Positions 58,401 through 61,400 of a DNA stretch of 64,000 nt are shown piece by piece; within the stretch, counting starts at the first letter, position 1; the number at the start of each line of letters is the position of its first letter. Position numbers and translations under genes: made by a program. This stretch comes from Gerris lacustris. Its lineage: Eukaryota > Arthropoda > Insecta > Hemiptera > Gerridae. The notes below the pieces were generated by a model. The model made no database searches and was not told where the DNA came from. It saw nothing but the letters and a program-made list of their open reading frames with translations. The stretch spans positions 620,001 through 684,000 of the forward strand of contig OX578283.1 in assembly GCA_951217055.1 (NCBI GenBank), given 5' to 3'.

Positions 58401-61400
58401 GACTGTCGTTGAAATACCAAGCCATGTCGATGGGCAGATCTCCTTCGCTGACTGTGCACTGTAACGTGGTCGACGTGCCTTCCTGAACAGGGTTCTGTCC
58501 GAACGAAAACGGAACTACCTTGGGCACCGCTAAGCAGCAAACCAAATGCGTTAAAATAAAAGGATTTAAATTAGGGATCTATGTGCGGAAAGTGGAGTTT
58601 TAGGGAGGGGAGATTTGTCACTGTTACTAAGGAAAAGATAAATCATAAAAAAATTAAAATAAAATATAAAAATAAAGATAACATCTATAAACAAGACTAC
58701 AGTTTAAGAGAAAAAAAAGAAGGAAAGTTTAAGATACTGAGTGTGATACGGTCGAACCGTTGACATAAAGTTCTGAGGAGTGGGATGAGGTGCCAGCCTT
58801 GTTGACAGCAATGCATGTGTAATTGCCGGCGTGAGACTCTTTGACCGAATCGATGCTGAGCGAACTCGCTCGTCGGTTCAACCTAACCACGCTCACGCTT
58901 TCACTGGGAACAATCACCTGGTGATTCAACTCCCACGTGATATCGACCGGCAAATCGCCGGCAGTTATCATACACTGGACAGACACCGGCTGGTCTTCTT
59001 CTAAGGGTTCGTCTCCGAACGAGAAGGGAAGCATTCTAGGAACGACTGCGCAACATTTAGCAGCATTAACAAAAATAATAATCAGAGCAGGGGATAAAAA
59101 TTAAAAAAACAAAAACAACAACAAACAAACGATATAAAAACAGTTTAAATGCTTACTGCAAACATTCCCCCCTCTAAAATCAGTTGAAAACCAACCGTTA
59201 ATAATCAGTTGAGCTGTATGAAACGACTTTCCAAAATCGTTAACGGCCAAACAAGTATAATTGCCGACATGCTTTCGCGAAAGGGACTCGATACTGAGGG
59301 CGCTAGCCCTGTGTCCGAAATTAGAAGTGATTACGTCATCGGTCGTTTGCAGGGGGTCGTTATCGAACAACCACATGATGTTGAGAGGGAGGTCCCCCGA
59401 GGACACTGAACACTGTACACTCACCGACTGACCTTCTTCAAAACTCTCGGCGCCGAACCAAAACGGCACCATCTTGGGAGCTACTACACAATGCCATTCC
59501 AACAAAATCATATCACAATTATTCAACTGATAAACAAATTTAAATTAAACTATAAAAACAAAATAAGGATCGAATGAAAGGATAAAGGGGGAAGAAAGAG
59601 TTTAATGACATCTTCATCTAAACATCGGTTACTTGGTTTAATAATTTATAAAATGAAAAAAAGTCTAAATGGCATGCAAAAAATAAAATCAAGTTTTTAT
59701 GTCACTACAACCGACCGTTAACAAAAAGGTGGCTGGTATGAACGTCACGCCCGACATTATTCTTAGCAATGCACGAATAGTCGCCGGCGTGCTTCCCCGC
59801 TACCGACTCGATGGTCAGCGAGCTCGAACGCTTTCCAGCCTTGGTAACATAGACGTCCTCCGAACTCTCTAACTCGTCTCCGTTAAACAGCCAACTTATC
59901 TCTAAGGGAAAGTCGCCCTGGGTGACGGCACAAGCGATAGTCACAAACTGCTCTGATTCGTAGGGGTCGTTGCCAAACGTAAACGGGTGGATTTTAGGTG
60001 TAACTATAAAAATGCGGTTAAATACTTTGAATGTTTCAATCAAGATGAATTGATAAAGGCGGAATGAAAATAATTTAGTTATAAAGAGGGAACAGTGAGC
60101 AAGACAAAATAAGCATCAACAGGTGAGTTTCTACCAAATATTCCTTTCGGTAATCTAACAATCATCGCAATCTACACAGAATTTGCTAAAAGTCGCCTAA
60201 TAAACGAGCCACATATTCACGAGGGCCAACCGTTGACTAGCAGACGAGAAGAATGCATATCGGTCCCAGCTTTGTTTTTGGCGATGCAAGAATAATTTCC
60301 GCTGTGGAGGCCGGAAACAGAATCTATGGCGAGAATACTCATTCTCTTGCCGTTCATAGAAATGGTGAGGTCCGGGTCGGAGGTGAGAGGTTCGTCGTCG
60401 AAGAGCCAAGATATGTGGAGCGGGAGGTCTCCCTGCGTCACGGCGCACGTCACCGTCACAAACTGCTCCGCCTCGTGAGGCCTATCTCCGAATGTAAACG
60501 GCGACACAAACGGTGGGACTAAATACAACAAACAGACCTCTTAAATCCCGTCCACCAGGCGACCCAAATACATTAGTTTCCAAATGATAAAACAAATAGA
60601 TAATAAGAATAAATAAAATCTTAACATTGTTCAGGAAGGGAGGGGTATAAGAAATTATTAAAATAAAAATTCAGTTCAATCTCAATATACAAACATCCTC
60701 TTCTAAGAGATATAAAAGTAAGAAATCCAAACCGTTAACTGTGAGATAGGAGGAATGTACGTCGGAGCCGGCCGAATTACTTCCCACACATGAATAATTG
60801 CCCATATGAATGCCGACGACAGATTCGATGCTCAGTATGCTCATTCGATGTCCGCTTTTTGTAATCTCGATATCCTCAGTCGGCTTGAGAGGCTCGCCGT
60901 TCAATAACCAGGATATAGTGATGGGCAAATCACCGTGCGAAACGGAGCAAGTCACCGAAACAAACTCTTCGGCCTGGTACGGCTCCGAACCAAAAGTAAA
61001 TGGGGCTACTTTGGGCTGAACTAAAAATGTCAATTATTAGAAAAATACGCTATTTTATGTACCGTTCTCTCATTCCCTACACATAGTAATACAGAATATA
61101 TATATTTTAAAAATGGGACTACAAATATTTTTAAAAATATTTAAGCTTAGGTGTAAATTTAATCCTAAATAAGTGCAAAACTCTAATTGTAATTCATCCT
61201 AGACCGATTACAATTTTTTTTTTTTTTTGAACGCTTCAGATACTACAAATAAAAATATGTAACATAAAAATTGTTAATTGTAACAGGCTAAATTCAAGTG
61301 TCAATATAGGAAGAGAAGGGGAAAAATAATATATAGGCATATATAAAAACAATGTAATGAAAAATAAGTATAATTTAAAAAATAAATAAAGTGCATCTAG

